Assembly: GCA_003243425.1 (NCBI GenBank) | Contig: QFQP01000002.1 | Coordinates: 62,001 to 126,000, forward strand | Direction: 5' to 3' | Length of the DNA stretch: 64,000 nt | From: Archangium gephyra | Lineage (GTDB): Bacteria; Myxococcota; Myxococcia; Myxococcales; Myxococcaceae | Program-made: the position numbers and the translations under genes | Notes under the pieces: model-generated | What the model was told of the DNA's origin: nothing | Seen by the model: the letters and a program-made list of their open reading frames with translations, nothing else | The model's database searches: none | Shown: positions 26,967 through 35,753 of the stretch, piece by piece | Numbering within the stretch: the first letter of the stretch is position 1 | Layout: every line of letters starts with the position of its first letter

Positions 26967-26985
26967 GTTGAACCCGCAAAACAAA

Positions 26986-27020
26986 ACGCCCCTCGACCCG
27001 AATCGAGAGGCGTTTCCTAT
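26986..27020. terminator. Bidirectional intrinsic terminator
   Basis: An inverted repeat (26986-26996 with about 27003-27013, one mismatch) is flanked by TTTCCTATT on the plus side and TTTTGTTTTG on the minus side. It can stop both the response-regulator gene and the convergent small Cys protein gene. Confidence 0.75.
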
Positions 27021-27039
27021 TCAACGATCTGCGGCTGCT

Positions 27040-27273
27040 TCAGACGACGCGACGCTGGGTCGCGAACGATTCGATGCCTGCCTGCTGCGCCGACGGCAGC
27101 GCGTAGAGCGGGCACTTGATGCAGGTAAACGACTGCCAACCACGGCGAACGGCCTCATCGAGGCAGTTGTCGTAGTGAGCGCAATCGAGGTTCCGGTGGT
27201 GTTCGACCCCGAGACGCTTGGGGCCAGCTTCAGGATTGATGCTCTGAGGAAGTTCGGTCGGACACGGCTTCAT
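27040..27273 (-). CDS. Small Cys-rich protein, probable zinc-binding
   Basis: 77 residues from ATG 27273 (MKPCPTELPQS). The core has DCAHYDNCLDEAVRRGWQSF followed by CIKCPLY, giving four cysteines as C-x5-C and C-x2-C. The pattern of a short Tyr-containing knuckle, a helix and a second knuckle suggests a structural zinc site. I recall similar small proteins (YxxCLxxAxxRxWxxFxC) in deltaproteobacteria but no assigned function. There is no signal peptide. An ATG 21 codons upstream is in frame, but the extension is Pro/Ala-rich and unlike a conserved N-terminus. Confidence 0.65.
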   Translation of the reverse strand: MKPCPTELPQSINPEAGPKRLGVEHHRNLDCAHYDNCLDEAVRRGWQSFTCIKCPLYALPSAQQAGIESFATQRRVV

Positions 27274-27529
27274 GTGCGGTTTCGGCCTCCCGGCTGCTGC
27301 GAGATCCGGCCCCGGACAACTCACGAGGACGGCCATACGACTGCGTGCTGCGATTACGTTGCGGGGCCTACCTGCACCTGCGCCGGTGATTCAAAGGGGG
27401 TTCCCTCCGACCGGCCCCGGAATCCTTATGGGACTCACTCAGTTTTCTGAATTCGCTCGAACCGGAATCATTCGGCGCGAGCGAGCGCGATGTACGGCAG
27501 TCGCCGAACCAATGTCAAACCGGGGTCCG

Positions 27530-29680
27530 ATGATCCAGACAGGCCTGTTGCGCTGCGTGTTGCTCACGTTGTCACTCTCGGGTTTCGCCCACGCACAATC
27601 TGCGGCGCTGCTCGAACATGTGAGGGTGCACCGGCCCAATCTGGTGGCTGATGCCCAGGCCGAGCTCGAGGCGTGCGTGGCTGCGAAATGCGCCACGGCT
27701 GATCGGCTGGCCCTGCTCACCGGCTTCCTCGAGCTGTCTTCCGGCGACGCGAAAGCGGCCGCTGAACGGCTGTCGAAGTCGAAGCCGCCGAAGGGCCTCG
27801 AGGCGTTTCATGCCTGGTATCTCGGTGAGGCGCAGTCGTGGTCGGGCCGCCGCGCCGAGGCGCTCCAGTCGATCACCCTGGCGAGGAAGACCGCTCCGAA
27901 GTGGCTCATCACCCGCATCGACCGCCGCATCGCCGAGCTGGCATTGGAGCTCGGCCAGTACGCCCGCGCGAAGACGCTGCTCGACGCGGACCCCGAGGTC
28001 ACGAAGCTGCCGGAGCTGCTCTACACCCGCGCGCTGACCCGCGACGCGCTCAAGCAGACCGCGAAGGCGCGCGAAGACTGGAAGGCCCTGGCGATTCGCT
28101 TCCCCACGCACCCCCACGGCATCGCAGCGCAGCAGAAGCTCGAGGCCACGGGGGCGTGGAGGTTGAGCTTCGAAGAAGCGGTGATGCGCGCCGAATATCT
28201 GCTCGGCGCCGGTGATGCGAAGGGCTGCCTCGCGGCCCTCGAGACCATCGAGCCGCCCAACGAGAAGTCGAAGGCGAAGGTGCCCGCGAAGAAGGCGAAG
28301 CTCGCGTTGCTGCGGGGGCAGGCGCTGTTGGCGCGCGGGAAGGAACGAGACGCCGAGGCGCAGGCGCAGCTGGCGATCGCGGCTGATGGTCCTCCGGGCA
28401 TCGCGGCGCCGGCGTTGATGGTGTCGGCGCGGCGCTTCATGCGGCTCAACGACAACCTCGCGGCGCGCACCGCCTTCCACAAGGTCGACGAGACGTACCC
28501 CGACGACGGTGCGGCCGACGAAGCGGCGTACCTCGCGGCGTGGCTGGCGATGAACGCCGCCGATTTCCCCGCGGCGATCTCCGAGTTCGAAGCGTTCGAG
28601 GCGAAGCACCCGGGCTCGAAGAAGAAAGACGAGGCGCGGTGGTTCCGCGGGTTCTCTCACTTCCGCGCGAAGCAGTACGAGAAGGCGCGCGAGGTGCTGC
28701 TGACCCTGCCGGTCGATTTTCCGAAGTCGTCGCTGGTGCCGCAGGCGCTCTACTGGTCGGCGCGCGCCGCGCAGCTGACGCCGAAGACGAAGGTCGACTT
28801 CAACGCGGAATACCGCGCGCTGGTGTCGTCGTTCCCCGGCACCTTCTACGGCCTGCTGTCGTCAGAGCGGTTGTCGGAAGGCGGGGTGTTGACCGCCCTG
28901 CCCTTTGGCGCCGAGCCGAAGTCGTTGATCGTCAAGCGGCCTCCGGCGCTCGACCTCGCGGCGGCGCTGGCCGAGACGGGCCTGTTCCGCGACGCGGCGG
29001 CCGAAGTGATGCGCGCGCTGTCGTCGATGCCGTCGGGTGAAGCGCTCACGTGGGGTCACGCGCTGCAGGCGCTGGGTGACTACAACGCGGCGCACATCAT
29101 CGCGGCTCGCAACCTGTGGGGCGCCTGTTACGTGCAGCGCGCGCCCGAGGCCCTGGCGCTCATGTACCCACGAGCGTTCCGCCCGAGCGTCGAGACCTGG
29201 GCTGAACAGCACGGCATCGAGCCTTCTCTGGCATGGGCGATCATGCGCCGCGAGAGCGCCTTCGCGCCCGAGGTGACGTCGCTCGCCGACGCGCGCGGGC
29301 TCATGCAGATCATTCCGCCCACCGCGAAGAGCATCACCAGGACACTCAACATTCCCGCCGCTGATGACGCCGAGCTCTATTCGCCCGAGTGGAACATTCG
29401 GCTCGGCACCTGGTACCTGCGCGCGCTGCAGGACCGCCTGAAACACCCGACGCTGGTGGCCGGCGCGTACAACGGTGGGCCGAACGCCGTCGCTCGCTGG
29501 GCCAGGGAGCGCGGTGACGAGCCACTGGATCTGTGGGTCGAACAGATTCCGTTCAAGGAGACGCGCGGCTACGTGAAGCAGGTGACCGCGGACCTGTTCA
29601 TCTACCGTCAGCTGTACGGCGCGGAGCCGAAGCGTCTTTCGCTGGTGGTGCCGACGCCGGGTCAAGGCGTGGACTTCTGA
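27530..29680 (+). CDS. Soluble lytic murein transglycosylase (Slt70-like)
   Basis: 716 residues from ATG 27530, which opens a clear signal peptide (LLRCVLLTLSLSGFAHA). An in-frame ATG at 27512 is the alternative. Residues about 25-540 are helical repeats (TPR/superhelical, as in the Slt70 U-domain). The C-terminal SLT domain (about 550-700) has the catalytic glutamate in MRRESAFAPE (Glu575), ADARGLMQIIPPTA and VAGAYNGGPNAV. It cleaves the MurNAc-GlcNAc bond of peptidoglycan in the periplasm to form 1,6-anhydro ends. Its 3' end overlaps a convergent gene by 83 bases. Confidence 0.93.
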   Translation: MIQTGLLRCVLLTLSLSGFAHAQSAALLEHVRVHRPNLVADAQAELEACVAAKCATADRLALLTGFLELSSGDAKAAAERLSKSKPPKGLEAFHAWYLGEAQSWSGRRAEALQSITLARKTAPKWLITRIDRRIAELALELGQYARAKTLLDADPEVTKLPELLYTRALTRDALKQTAKAREDWKALAIRFPTHPHGIAAQQKLEATGAWRLSFEEAVMRAEYLLGAGDAKGCLAALETIEPPNEKSKAKVPAKKAKLALLRGQALLARGKERDAEAQAQLAIAADGPPGIAAPALMVSARRFMRLNDNLAARTAFHKVDETYPDDGAADEAAYLAAWLAMNAADFPAAISEFEAFEAKHPGSKKKDEARWFRGFSHFRAKQYEKAREVLLTLPVDFPKSSLVPQALYWSARAAQLTPKTKVDFNAEYRALVSSFPGTFYGLLSSERLSEGGVLTALPFGAEPKSLIVKRPPALDLAAALAETGLFRDAAAEVMRALSSMPSGEALTWGHALQALGDYNAAHIIAARNLWGACYVQRAPEALALMYPRAFRPSVETWAEQHGIEPSLAWAIMRRESAFAPEVTSLADARGLMQIIPPTAKSITRTLNIPAADDAELYSPEWNIRLGTWYLRALQDRLKHPTLVAGAYNGGPNAVARWARERGDEPLDLWVEQIPFKETRGYVKQVTADLFIYRQLYGAEPKRLSLVVPTPGQGVDF

Positions 29681-30128
29681 TCGACTTGCAGGCGTCGATC
29701 ATCGCCAGCTGACCGGCGATGGTCGTCGCTTCGCCGCGGCACTCGATGACCCTGGGGCCGATGCGCCGCACCACGCGAAACGGCAAGGTGTCGGTCCACG
29801 AAGGGCCTGCCCACGTCATCACCCAGCCGTCGAGCAACGACGTGGTGGTGACGAACGAGATGTTCTTCTCGTCTCCGAGCAGCTCGGCCTTCTCTTCGTC
29901 GACGTTGGGGAGAATGACCGGCGCCGACAGCCACAGCACGCCCACGCGCTCCGGGCAGATGGTGGCCGCGCAGGTGGCGACCTTGCCGTCGATGCGGCAG
30001 CGCGCGTCGGGCGAGACGAACGGCCCACAGCCCGCGTCGTAGGTCCACCCGTCGGGCAAGGTGATGTCGACCTTGAGTTCGGCGTGCGTGAAGTCGGCGG
30101 CGAGCAGCAGGAGGACGAGCGCGGTCAT
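29598..30128 (-). CDS. Exported protein of unknown function downstream of mvaD
   Basis: 176 residues from ATG 30128, which overlaps the mvaD stop (ATGA). A short signal peptide (ALVLLLLAADFTHA) precedes a small domain with six cysteines (DAGCGPF, ARCRI, VATCAATICP, VIECRG, IDACKS) that could form disulfides in the periplasm. The C-terminus is a Pro/Ala/Lys tail, which overlaps the end of the lytic transglycosylase gene on the other strand. No family is recognised. It is the last gene of the mevalonate transcript by position, although it has no evident link to isoprenoids. Confidence 0.7.
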   Translation of the reverse strand: MTALVLLLLAADFTHAELKVDITLPDGWTYDAGCGPFVSPDARCRIDGKVATCAATICPERVGVLWLSAPVILPNVDEEKAELLGDEKNISFVTTTSLLDGWVMTWAGPSWTDTLPFRVVRRIGPRVIECRGEATTIAGQLAMIDACKSIRSPRLDPASAPPAKDASAPRRTADGR

Positions 30129-31117
30129 GGCCCGGACGAAATCACGACGGCGTCGCCACCCGGCACGCAGTGCACGACTTCCTTCGCGCCCAGCTCCTTC
30201 ACCAGCTGCGCCGCGCGCGCTTCGTCCTTCTTCGAGGTGAGCAGCACCGGGTTGGGCCCCGCGTCGAGCGTGAACCAGATACCGATGCCGTCTTTGCGCA
30301 ACGTGCGGCACGCCTCGATCACCGCGATGGTCGCCGGCTTGAGGTAGTTGAGCGGCGGGTTCGCCGCCATCGCCGAGGCGTGCATGCGCCAGGCGTTGCG
30401 CTCGGCGATCTCACCGACCGCTTCGAGATCGCGCCGGCGGATGTACGGCACGATGTTCTTCACCTCGGCCTCGGTGTCCTTCACCCACGCCGGGTAATAG
30501 GGCGAGGTCTCGACGGTGCTGCGCATGCCGTCGCGCGACTTCACTTCCTTCTCTTCGCGGCTCACCATGCCCACCAGCAGGCGGAGCTCGGGCCAGTGCG
30601 ACTGCCCGAAGAGCTGCTCGCCGAACGAGTCGCGACCGTCGCCGCGCTTGCCGCGGTTCCAGCGCACGAAACCACCTTCGATGCTGCGCGCGGCCGAGCC
30701 ACTGCCACGACGCGCGAGGATCGATTCGGCCTTCGTGTCGCGCTTCAACCCGGCGGCGGCGCGGGCGGCGACGGCGAGCGCGGCGAACGCTGCAGCGCTC
30801 GAGGCGAGCCCGGCGGCAGCGGGGAAATCTCCGGCGGAGGTCATGCGCGCGGCGCCGAGCTTCTTCTTGCCCGACTCGAGGCGAACCAGCTTGAGCGCTT
30901 CGACCACCCGCTTGCGCTCGGTGCCCTCGGCGATCTTCCCGTTGATCTCGATGACGTCGTCACCCTTCTCGCCGGTGAACTCGACCGTGGTGGTGACCGA
31001 CAGCGGGCCCAGCGTGACCGACAGGCTCGACTGGTGCGGGAGGATCAGTTTCTCGTCGCGCTTTCCCCAGTACTTCACGAGCGCGATGTTGGGGTGCGCC
31101 TTGGCGGTCGCTTTCAT
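30125..31117 (-). CDS. mvaD: Diphosphomevalonate decarboxylase
   Basis: 330 residues from ATG 31117. Family signatures are present: AHPNIALVKYWGK (residues 6-18), the phosphate-binding loop GLASSAAAFAALA, GSGSAARSIEGGFV and FTLDAGPNP. The enzyme belongs to the GHMP superfamily and turns mevalonate 5-diphosphate plus ATP into isopentenyl diphosphate, the final step of the mevalonate pathway. The length is normal. Unlike the tightly overlapped fni-hmgr-mvk block, it is separated from mvk by 753 bases and so may have its own promoter. A variant acting on mevalonate monophosphate cannot be excluded from sequence alone. Confidence 0.92.
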   Translation of the reverse strand: MKATAKAHPNIALVKYWGKRDEKLILPHQSSLSVTLGPLSVTTTVEFTGEKGDDVIEINGKIAEGTERKRVVEALKLVRLESGKKKLGAARMTSAGDFPAAAGLASSAAAFAALAVAARAAAGLKRDTKAESILARRGSGSAARSIEGGFVRWNRGKRGDGRDSFGEQLFGQSHWPELRLLVGMVSREEKEVKSRDGMRSTVETSPYYPAWVKDTEAEVKNIVPYIRRRDLEAVGEIAERNAWRMHASAMAANPPLNYLKPATIAVIEACRTLRKDGIGIWFTLDAGPNPVLLTSKKDEARAAQLVKELGAKEVVHCVPGGDAVVISSGP

Positions 31118-31296
31118 GGGCGTGGCGAATTCCACGAGAGCGCACGCAGGGCAAGCGGCAGATTGCGCAGCCCGCGCGCGTCGCGGGTCTCTCGCGCCAT
31201 GAAGGAGCACGTGACGGTGGCCGAGGGTGGTCCTCGAGACGATTCGCGTTCGGCGGCGCGTCTCCCATTTCGCGATCGTCTCGTTCGTTCAGCCGC

Positions 31297-31829
31297 ATGG
31301 AGCGATCAATGAAGGCGCCTCGCCGTGCTTCGCGGCGTGTCGGCGGCCGTGAAGAGCGGGACGATCGTTCGTTCGTTGGACGGCCAGGAGAGTTCGCCGC
31401 GCCGCCGAAGAGTCGCGCGTCTTGCGCGAGCGGAGCGTTCGAGAAGGCGCGCAAGGCGGTGGAAGACCAGCGATGACGTGGTCGCCTTTCGCTGGCACGG
31501 CGGCCCGACGTTCCGCCTGGGGCGGTGCGCGCCAGCGGAGGCGACCCGGTTGATGCGCCCCTCGCAGCGGAAGTGGCGGCGAAAGCGAGTTCATCGCCCT
31601 CGCCTTCGCTGAACTCTCGGAGGCCCTCGATGCGATCAACCCGCGCGTCGAAGCGCAGGTGATCGCGACGAAGGCGGTGCGGTTCCTGGCGAGGAACAAG
31701 ACGATGATGTCGGAAGACGAAGTCGAGCTTACGGCTGGCGTGCTTCACGCGAAGTCAGAGCGAAGCGAACGCACCAGCACCACGAAGCCGCGTCGCGAGG
31801 GACAGCGAGCGCACGTCGCGAAACGATGA
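31297..31829 (+). pseudogene. Probable decayed gene antisense within the mevalonate operon
   Basis: The 753-base space between mvk and mvaD (31118-31870) holds no intact gene. On the plus strand, ATG 31297 opens a basic reading frame of 59 codons ending at TGA 31474 (..FEKARKAVEDQR). The same frame continues after the stop with protein-like sequence (GGDPVDAPLAAEVAAKA). Near 31587 a shift into another frame gives ALAFAELSEALDAINPRVEA, then VRFLARNKTMMSEDEVELT, ending at TGA 31827. One stop codon and one frameshift would therefore rejoin a basic protein of roughly 175 residues. No family is recognised. The reading is tentative: it rests on composition only, and 31118-31296 shows nothing clear. 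Confidence 0.4.
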
Positions 31830-31870
31830 ACTTCACTTCGCGGTCGGCTGCGCGAGGTCGCTGGCCTTCG

Positions 31871-32779
31871 TCAGAGCGCGCGCGGCCCCGCCAGCTGACT
31901 TGCGAAGCATTCGATGCCCTGCGCGCGGAGCTTCACCACCGCGGGCTCTGGTTCAGCGAAGAGGCCGATCACTGCGCCGCCGTCGCCGCCTGCGCCCGTG
32001 AGCTTCGCGCCGAGCGCTCCGTGCGCGCGCAGCGTGTAGACCATCTCGTCGATCGGCGTGCTGGTGAGACCGAGCGCCGACAGCAGGCCCTGGTTCATGT
32101 TCATCACGTCGCCGAGCGATTCCAGGTCGCCCTTCTTCACCGCCTGCACACCCTCGCCCACCAGCGCGTTGATGTGCTCGAACACGCGGCGGTACCGCTT
32201 CGGCCACCGCTTCTGGCGCTCACGCAGCGCACCGACCGTCGTCTTCGTCGACGAACGCGGGCCCACGAGCGCCACCAGCACCTTGAGCGGCCTGGGCGAC
32301 TTCACTTCGATCGCCTTGCCCTTCTGGAACAGCACCAGAGTGCCACGCGCGCTCGTGGTGTGATCGCAGCCGCTGGGCGTGCCGTGAAATTCCTTCTCCA
32401 TCGCGAACGCCAGCGCCTCGACGTCTTTCGGCGTGGGCGCCTTGCCGGCCTTCGCCTCGAGCATCACCCGCGCGATCGCCACTGACAGCGCCCCCGACGA
32501 GCCGAGGCCCATCGACAGCGGGAGATCAGACGACACGTGCACCGAGACCTTCGGGTGTTTCGATTTCTTCGCAGCGACGGCGAAGGCACGCTCCAGCGCG
32601 TCCTGCTGACCTTCACTGAGATCATCGGGGAGCTCGAGCCCGGGCTGCGTCGATGGCTCAGCCGACGCGCGAACTCCACGCGAGATGGCGCCCGCGAGCG
32701 CCGCGTGCCCGTACACGACGCCGTGCTCACCCAGCAGAATGATCTTCCCGGGCCCGAAGGCAGAGATGACGCGACTCAC
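31871..32779 (-). CDS. mvk: Mevalonate kinase
   Basis: 302 residues from GTG 32779, overlapping the hmgr stop (GTGA). GHMP kinase motifs are clear: GPGKIILLGEHGVVYGHAAL (residues 8-27), PLSMGLGSSGALSVAIA and KLTGAGGDGGAVIGL. The motif TPSGCDHTTSARGTLVLF carries the catalytic aspartate region. It phosphorylates mevalonate with ATP at the 5-hydroxyl. The length is typical for bacterial mevalonate kinases. The gene order fni-hmgr-mvk is compact, but no phosphomevalonate kinase follows. Confidence 0.92.
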   Translation of the reverse strand: MSRVISAFGPGKIILLGEHGVVYGHAALAGAISRGVRASAEPSTQPGLELPDDLSEGQQDALERAFAVAAKKSKHPKVSVHVSSDLPLSMGLGSSGALSVAIARVMLEAKAGKAPTPKDVEALAFAMEKEFHGTPSGCDHTTSARGTLVLFQKGKAIEVKSPRPLKVLVALVGPRSSTKTTVGALRERQKRWPKRYRRVFEHINALVGEGVQAVKKGDLESLGDVMNMNQGLLSALGLTSTPIDEMVYTLRAHGALGAKLTGAGGDGGAVIGLFAEPEPAVVKLRAQGIECFASQLAGPRAL

Positions 32780-34083
32780 GTCCCCGCCGGCAGCTCGCTC
32801 ATGAAGGACGCGAGAAGCTCTTTCGCCTTCTCGACCTTCACCTGATTCGCAGACACCAGCGCGTTGGCGACCTTCTCGACCATGTGGCCGCGCGCACCTG
32901 CGGTCACCGCGACCGAACGCGCGTGCAACGCCATGTGGCCACGCTGAATACCGATGGAGCCCAACGCGCGCACCGCCGCGAAGTTCTGCGACAGGCCCAC
33001 CGCGGCCATCACCATCGACAGCTCGCGCGCCGACGACACGCGCAGCACCTTGAGCGCGGTCTGCACCTGCGGGTGCACCTTGATGGGGCCGCCCACCGTG
33101 CCCAGCGCCAGCGGCAGTTCGATGCGACCCACGAGGTGGCCTTCTTCGAGGCTCCACGTCGACAGCGGACGGTACTGGCCGTCACGGCACGCGAAGGCAT
33201 GCGCGCCCGCTTCGATCGAACGCCAGTCCTGACCGGTGGCGATGGCCACCGCGTCGATGCCGTTCATCACGCCCTTGTTGTGCGTGGCCGCGCGGTACGG
33301 GTCGGCCTGCGCGAACCGGCTGGCCTGCACGATGCCTTCGGCGATCGACTCACCGGGCATGTCGAAGTCGGCCAGCTGACCGACGGGAATGCGGCACGAC
33401 GCGCGCGCCAGCCGACGGTCGGCGAGGTTCGAGAGGATGCGCAGGAACACGCGGCCGCCGGTGATCTGCTCGACGAGCGGCGCGATGCCTTCGCACATGG
33501 TGTTGATGAGGTTGGCGCCCATCGCCTCCTGGGTGTCGATGTAGAGGTGCAGCACCAGAATCGGCTCGCCGCGCACGCCTTCCGGCGCGGGCAACAGCCG
33601 AACCTCGAGGTCACGCGCACCGCCGCCGCGCGCCAGCATCGCCGGGTGGAAGCTGTTGGCCAGCGCGAGCAGTTGCTCCTTGTGCGCCACCAGCTTGCGC
33701 GACGCCTCGGTGGGGTCGCCGTAGCTGGTGATCTGCACCTGGCCGATCATGATCGGGTCGTCGGCTTCGGCCTGGAAACCGCCACCTTCACGAACGATCT
33801 TCGCGGCGAAGCTCACGGCCGCGATCACCGACGGCTCTTCGACGGCCATGGGCACGATGTAGTCGCGGCCGTTGACCTGCAGGTTGAGCCCGAGACCCAG
33901 CGGCAGGCTGAAGGTGCCGATGGCGTTTTCGATCATCTGGTTCGCCATTTCGGTGCTGAGGCCCGACCCCAGCGCCAGCACTTCGTCGTTCGACAACCGC
34001 ATCATTCGCGACACGGTGCCGAGGCGGTCCGCCACCGGCAGTTTGTGAAAGCCCGACAACCTCGAGGTGATGGTCTCCGACAT
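32776..34083 (-). CDS. mvaA: Hydroxymethylglutaryl-CoA reductase, class II
   Basis: 435 residues from ATG 34083 (MSETITSRLSGFHKLPVADR), supported by GTGGAG six bases upstream. A GTG at 34104 overlapping the fni stop is the alternative. Motifs of class II HMG-CoA reductase are present: MIENAIGTFSLPLGLG (catalytic Glu), EAMGANLINTMCE, THNKGVMNGIDAV (catalytic Lys) and QRGHMALHARSVA (catalytic His). It reduces HMG-CoA to mevalonate with NAD(P)H, the committed step. Class II enzymes are soluble, and no membrane segment is present here. In other myxobacteria this step supplies isoprenoids for menaquinone and carotenoids and links to iso-fatty-acid synthesis through HMG-CoA. Confidence 0.93.
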   Translation of the reverse strand: MSETITSRLSGFHKLPVADRLGTVSRMMRLSNDEVLALGSGLSTEMANQMIENAIGTFSLPLGLGLNLQVNGRDYIVPMAVEEPSVIAAVSFAAKIVREGGGFQAEADDPIMIGQVQITSYGDPTEASRKLVAHKEQLLALANSFHPAMLARGGGARDLEVRLLPAPEGVRGEPILVLHLYIDTQEAMGANLINTMCEGIAPLVEQITGGRVFLRILSNLADRRLARASCRIPVGQLADFDMPGESIAEGIVQASRFAQADPYRAATHNKGVMNGIDAVAIATGQDWRSIEAGAHAFACRDGQYRPLSTWSLEEGHLVGRIELPLALGTVGGPIKVHPQVQTALKVLRVSSARELSMVMAAVGLSQNFAAVRALGSIGIQRGHMALHARSVAVTAGARGHMVEKVANALVSANQVKVEKAKELLASFMSELPAGT

Positions 34084-34100
34084 GCTGTTCTCCACTGTCT

Positions 34101-35168
34101 TCACATGGCCCCCAGTCCAGCCAGCCAGTCTTTGAGTTCGCCCGTGACGATGCGGGGCTTCTGACGAAGCGCGCCGACGTCTTTGCTGCCCGTGAGCGCG
34201 AGCGTCTGCGTCAGCGCCTGAAGCACCGCGGTCACGGCCCGGCGAACCGCTTCCACGCCGCCGACCTGTTGTGCGCGGAAGAACGGCAACGCCATGCCGC
34301 CGAGGTCCGCGCCCAGCGCCAGCGCCTTCGCCACCTCGAGCCCGTTGCGCATGCCACCCGAGGCCACGAGCTTCACGTGCGAAGGCACCGCCCGCCGCGC
34401 GCCAACCACCGCCGCGGCCGTGGGAATGCCCCAGCCCGAAAAGAGGGCGCCGACCTCACGCGCCACGCCCGACGACCGGAGCTCTTCCACGCGCACCCAC
34501 GACGTGCCACCGAGGCCCGAGACGTCGATGTTCTTCACCCCACACTCGGTGAGTCGCCGCGCCACGTCGGGCGAGATGCCGCAGCCCGTTTCCTTCACGA
34601 TGAGCTTGTCGCCGTAGGCCTTCGCGACCGCAGCGATCGTCAGATAACCGCGCTGGAAATCGCGGTCGCCCTCGGGCTGGTTCAGCTCCTGGCCCGGGTT
34701 GAGGTGAATGGCGAGACCATCGGCGCCGATGGCGTCGGTGAGCCGGCGAATCTGGTCGATGGTCATGTTCGACGCCTGCACCACGCCGAGGTTGCCGAGG
34801 ACCACCGTGTTGGGCGCCACGTCGCGCACCGAAAAGGACGGCACGAGCTCCGGGCGCTCGGCCATGGCGCGCTGCGAGCCGACGCCGAAGGCCACACCGA
34901 ACTCTTCGGCCACACGCGCGATGTCGCGGTTGACCTGCATCGCGCGCTCGGTGCCGCCAGTCATGCCGGTGATGAGCAGCGGCGCCTTGAGCTTCTTGCC
35001 GAACCACTCGGTCGAGAGGTCGATCTGATCGACCGAGAGCTCTGGCAGCGAGCAGTGCACGAGTCGCACGTCGTTGAAGAGCGTGGAGTTCTCGCGCGGC
35101 GCCACTTCCTCACTCGCACAGAGGTCGAGGTGCGCGTCTTTCCGGCGTGCTGTCGTTTCGTCGTGCAT
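34101..35168 (-). CDS. fni: Type 2 isopentenyl-diphosphate isomerase (FMN-dependent)
   Basis: 355 residues. The TIM-barrel sequence has the Idi-2 signatures RKDAHLDLC near the N-terminus, APLLITGMTGGT, FGVGSQRAM, LAIHLNPGQELNQPEGDRDF, VKETGCGIS and SGLGGTSW. The enzyme interconverts isopentenyl and dimethylallyl diphosphate using FMN and NADPH. It is the first gene of the mevalonate operon and is divergent from the DsrE-like gene with a gap of about 120 bases that probably holds both promoters. Confidence 0.94.
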   Translation of the reverse strand: MHDETTARRKDAHLDLCASEEVAPRENSTLFNDVRLVHCSLPELSVDQIDLSTEWFGKKLKAPLLITGMTGGTERAMQVNRDIARVAEEFGVAFGVGSQRAMAERPELVPSFSVRDVAPNTVVLGNLGVVQASNMTIDQIRRLTDAIGADGLAIHLNPGQELNQPEGDRDFQRGYLTIAAVAKAYGDKLIVKETGCGISPDVARRLTECGVKNIDVSGLGGTSWVRVEELRSSGVAREVGALFSGWGIPTAAAVVGARRAVPSHVKLVASGGMRNGLEVAKALALGADLGGMALPFFRAQQVGGVEAVRRAVTAVLQALTQTLALTGSKDVGALRQKPRIVTGELKDWLAGLGAM

Positions 35169-35287
35169 CGGGGCGTGCGGCTCCTAACAGCCATCACACC
35201 TCGTCTGCACGGCCTTCAAATGCCAGCGAGCCTGTCTGGTCGAATGAGCTGCGCGAGGCGTCGCTGATGAACGTAGAAGGTCGCCCC

Positions 35288-35683
35288 ATGGCAGCGCCGG
35301 TCATCATTTTTCTTCACCGCGGCGAGTACGACGCGGTTCATCAGGGCTTGTCGATCGCAGCGTCGGCGGTTTCTTCGGGCCGCCCCGTCGAGCTGTTCTT
35401 CTTCTGGTGGGCGCTCGAGCGCCTGGTGCGCGGCAACCTCGACGAGCCCGATCTCGAGCGCGACGACGTGAACGCCACCATGGAGCTGCGCGGCGTGCCG
35501 ACGCTGCGGCAACTGCTCGACGTGGTGCGCGACTCGGGGCTGGCGAAGGTGTTCGCGTGCTCGGGGTCGATGGCGTCGATCGGCCTGCTGCCGCCTGACG
35601 TGGAGCCGAAGGTCGACGCGCTGATCGGCTGGACCGCGATTCTTCAACGCACCGCCGGCGTGACCGATCGCTTCACGCTGTGA
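35288..35683 (+). CDS. DsrE/DsrF-family protein
   Basis: 131 residues from ATG 35288, chosen over an ATG seven codons upstream because GAAGG sits seven bases before it. The fold pattern is DsrE-like: VIIFLHRGEYDAVHQGLSIAASAV, PVELFFFWWALERLV, GLAKVFACSGSMASIGL, and a final VDALIGWTAILQR. One cysteine (FACSGS) is in the position used by sulfur-carrying members. DsrE-like proteins move sulfur or act as small partners in redox and sulfur metabolism. The short spacing to fni is divergent, so a shared pathway is not implied. Confidence 0.82.
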   Translation: MAAPVIIFLHRGEYDAVHQGLSIAASAVSSGRPVELFFFWWALERLVRGNLDEPDLERDDVNATMELRGVPTLRQLLDVVRDSGLAKVFACSGSMASIGLLPPDVEPKVDALIGWTAILQRTAGVTDRFTL

Positions 35684-35701
35684 GTCTGCGCTCAAACGAA
35701 C

Positions 35702-35727
35702 ACGGCCCCGGGTTTCCCCGGAGCCGT
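35702..35727 (-). terminator. Likely terminator after gltH
   Basis: A 10-bp stem (35703-35712 with 35717-35726, one G-U pair) is followed on the minus strand by TGTTCGTTTG, a weak T-rich stretch. It lies 27 bases past the gltH stop and also 18 bases past the convergent DsrE-like gene. Confidence 0.55.
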
Positions 35728-35753
35728 CGGTGTCACGCGCGTCGGAGCGGTGA

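Noticed and set aside
30960..31748. Minus-strand open frame of 262 codons crossing the start of mvaD
   Set aside because: It overlaps mvaD in another frame and shows an Arg/Ser/Pro-rich composition with no GHMP kinase motif, so it is not the missing phosphomevalonate kinase.
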